Assembly: GCA_903839955.1 (NCBI GenBank)
Contig: CAIMEI010000044.1
Location: 1-5,157 of the forward strand
DNA from: Candidatus Falkowiibacteriota bacterium
Lineage (GTDB): Bacteria; Patescibacteriota; Patescibacteriia; Patescibacteriales; UBA12465
Direction of reading: 5' to 3'
DNA: 5,157 nt
Below are positions 4,756 through 5,157 of the stretch, piece by piece. Each line of letters starts with the position of its first letter. Position 1 is the stretch's first letter. The notes below the pieces were generated by a model. The model was given only the letters and a program-made list of their open reading frames with translations, was not told the origin of the DNA and made no database searches. The translations under genes and the position numbers were made by a program.

Positions 4756-5157
4756 CCGTTTTAGCCACGATTTGGGAATTGATTTGGGGACGAAAAACAC
4801 CCTGGTTTTTGTTGGGGAAAAAGGAGTCGTTATCAACGAACCATCAGTCGTGGCTATTAACAAGCGAACGAACGAAATCTTGGAAGTCGGCGAGAACGCC
4901 AGAAAGATGATTGGCAAAACGCCTGGCCACATCGAAGCCATCCGCCCCTTGGTGGACGGTGTCATTTCTGACTTTGAAGTGACCGAGAAGATGTTGAAAT
5001 ATTTCATCGGCAAGGTTCACCAGGAAAATTTTGCAATTTTCCAGCGCCCGCGCGTGGTGATTGGTATTCCTTCTGATCTCACCGAGGTGGAGAAAAAGGC
5101 GGTGGAAGATGCGGCTAAATCGGCCGGCGCCCGCAAGGTGTATTTAATTGAAGAAGC
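4736..5157 (+). CDS. mreB: Rod-shape-determining actin homologue MreB, 3' end beyond the window
   Basis: The visible 140 residues match the N-terminal part of MreB, the bacterial actin that forms membrane-bound filaments and guides lateral cell-wall synthesis. Met-Phe-Lys-Asp-Leu-Phe-Ser-Arg-Phe is a likely amphipathic membrane-targeting helix. Ile15-Asp-Leu-Gly-Thr19 is the phosphate 1 nucleotide-binding motif. Asn-Glu-Pro-Ser-Val-Val-Ala (34-40), Ala-Ile-Arg-Pro-Leu-x-Asp-Gly-Val-Ile (68-77) and Gly-Ala-Arg-Lys-Val-Tyr-Leu-Ile-Glu-Glu (131-140) follow as in the family. The start lies inside proS, in a different frame with a 20-bp overlap. It is kept because the N-terminus lines up with E. 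coli MreB. The frame is open to the end of the window; about 200 residues should lie beyond. It is probably co-transcribed with proS. Confidence 0.95.
   Translation, partial: MFKDLFSRFSHDLGIDLGTKNTLVFVGEKGVVINEPSVVAINKRTNEILEVGENARKMIGKTPGHIEAIRPLVDGVISDFEVTEKMLKYFIGKVHQENFAIFQRPRVVIGIPSDLTEVEKKAVEDAAKSAGARKVYLIEE

Noticed and set aside
4573..5013. 146-codon reverse-strand frame across the proS-mreB junction
   Set aside because: It is antisense to two well-recognised genes, and its product looks like composition-driven Phe/Ser-rich sequence with no recognisable motif.
1..5157. tRNA or rRNA genes, CRISPR arrays, insertion-sequence ends, alternative code (UGA as an amino acid)
   Set aside because: No cloverleaf or rRNA-like segment, spaced direct repeats, transposase or terminal inverted repeats were seen by eye. 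No gene contains an in-frame TGA, so the sequence gives no support for recoding.

Overview
The window looks like chromosomal DNA from a small-genome bacterium, most plausibly a member of Candidatus Patescibacteria (CPR). This rests on gene content and style: a ProRS shortened by loss of its editing insertion, tightly packed housekeeping genes (U32 protein, ruvA, proS, mreB), several starts without a Shine-Dalgarno (SD), and an adjacent unknown repeat-protein pair. No phylogeny could be run. The standard genetic code fits: no gene contains an in-frame TGA, and the visible stops are TAA or TAG.

Region 1 (1-1540) is an accessory-looking module. A leftward gene starts at 595 and runs off the left edge, so it has no stop in the window. 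A rightward gene (733-1479) is made almost entirely of four 50-residue repeats. The two are divergently transcribed from a 137-bp spacer holding back-to-back sigma70-like promoters and two perfect 8-bp inverted repeats. The leftward protein ends, as far as visible, in the same Pro-Gly-Trp-Asp-Tyr-Phe-Leu motif that closes repeat 1 of the rightward protein, so the pair probably shares a domain. The repeat resembles what I recall as the Pfam 'phage-integrase repeat unit', but no recombinase domain is visible. A strong intrinsic terminator closes the rightward gene.

Region 2 (1541-3440) is a two-gene operon: a U32-family iron-sulfur protein, probably the tRNA uridine hydroxylase TrhP, then ruvA four bases later. 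It ends in a long terminator hairpin whose loop contains the ruvA stop codon.

Region 3 (3441-5157) has a short spacer with a GC-rich palindrome and a TATAAT box almost touching the next start codon. It is followed by proS (editing-domain-less, with a zinc-ribbon-like Cys4 set) and mreB, which overlaps the end of proS by 20 bp and runs off the right edge. Regions 2 and 3 cover tRNA modification and aminoacylation, Holliday junction processing and cell shape; they look like ordinary chromosomal genes. The unusual part is region 1.
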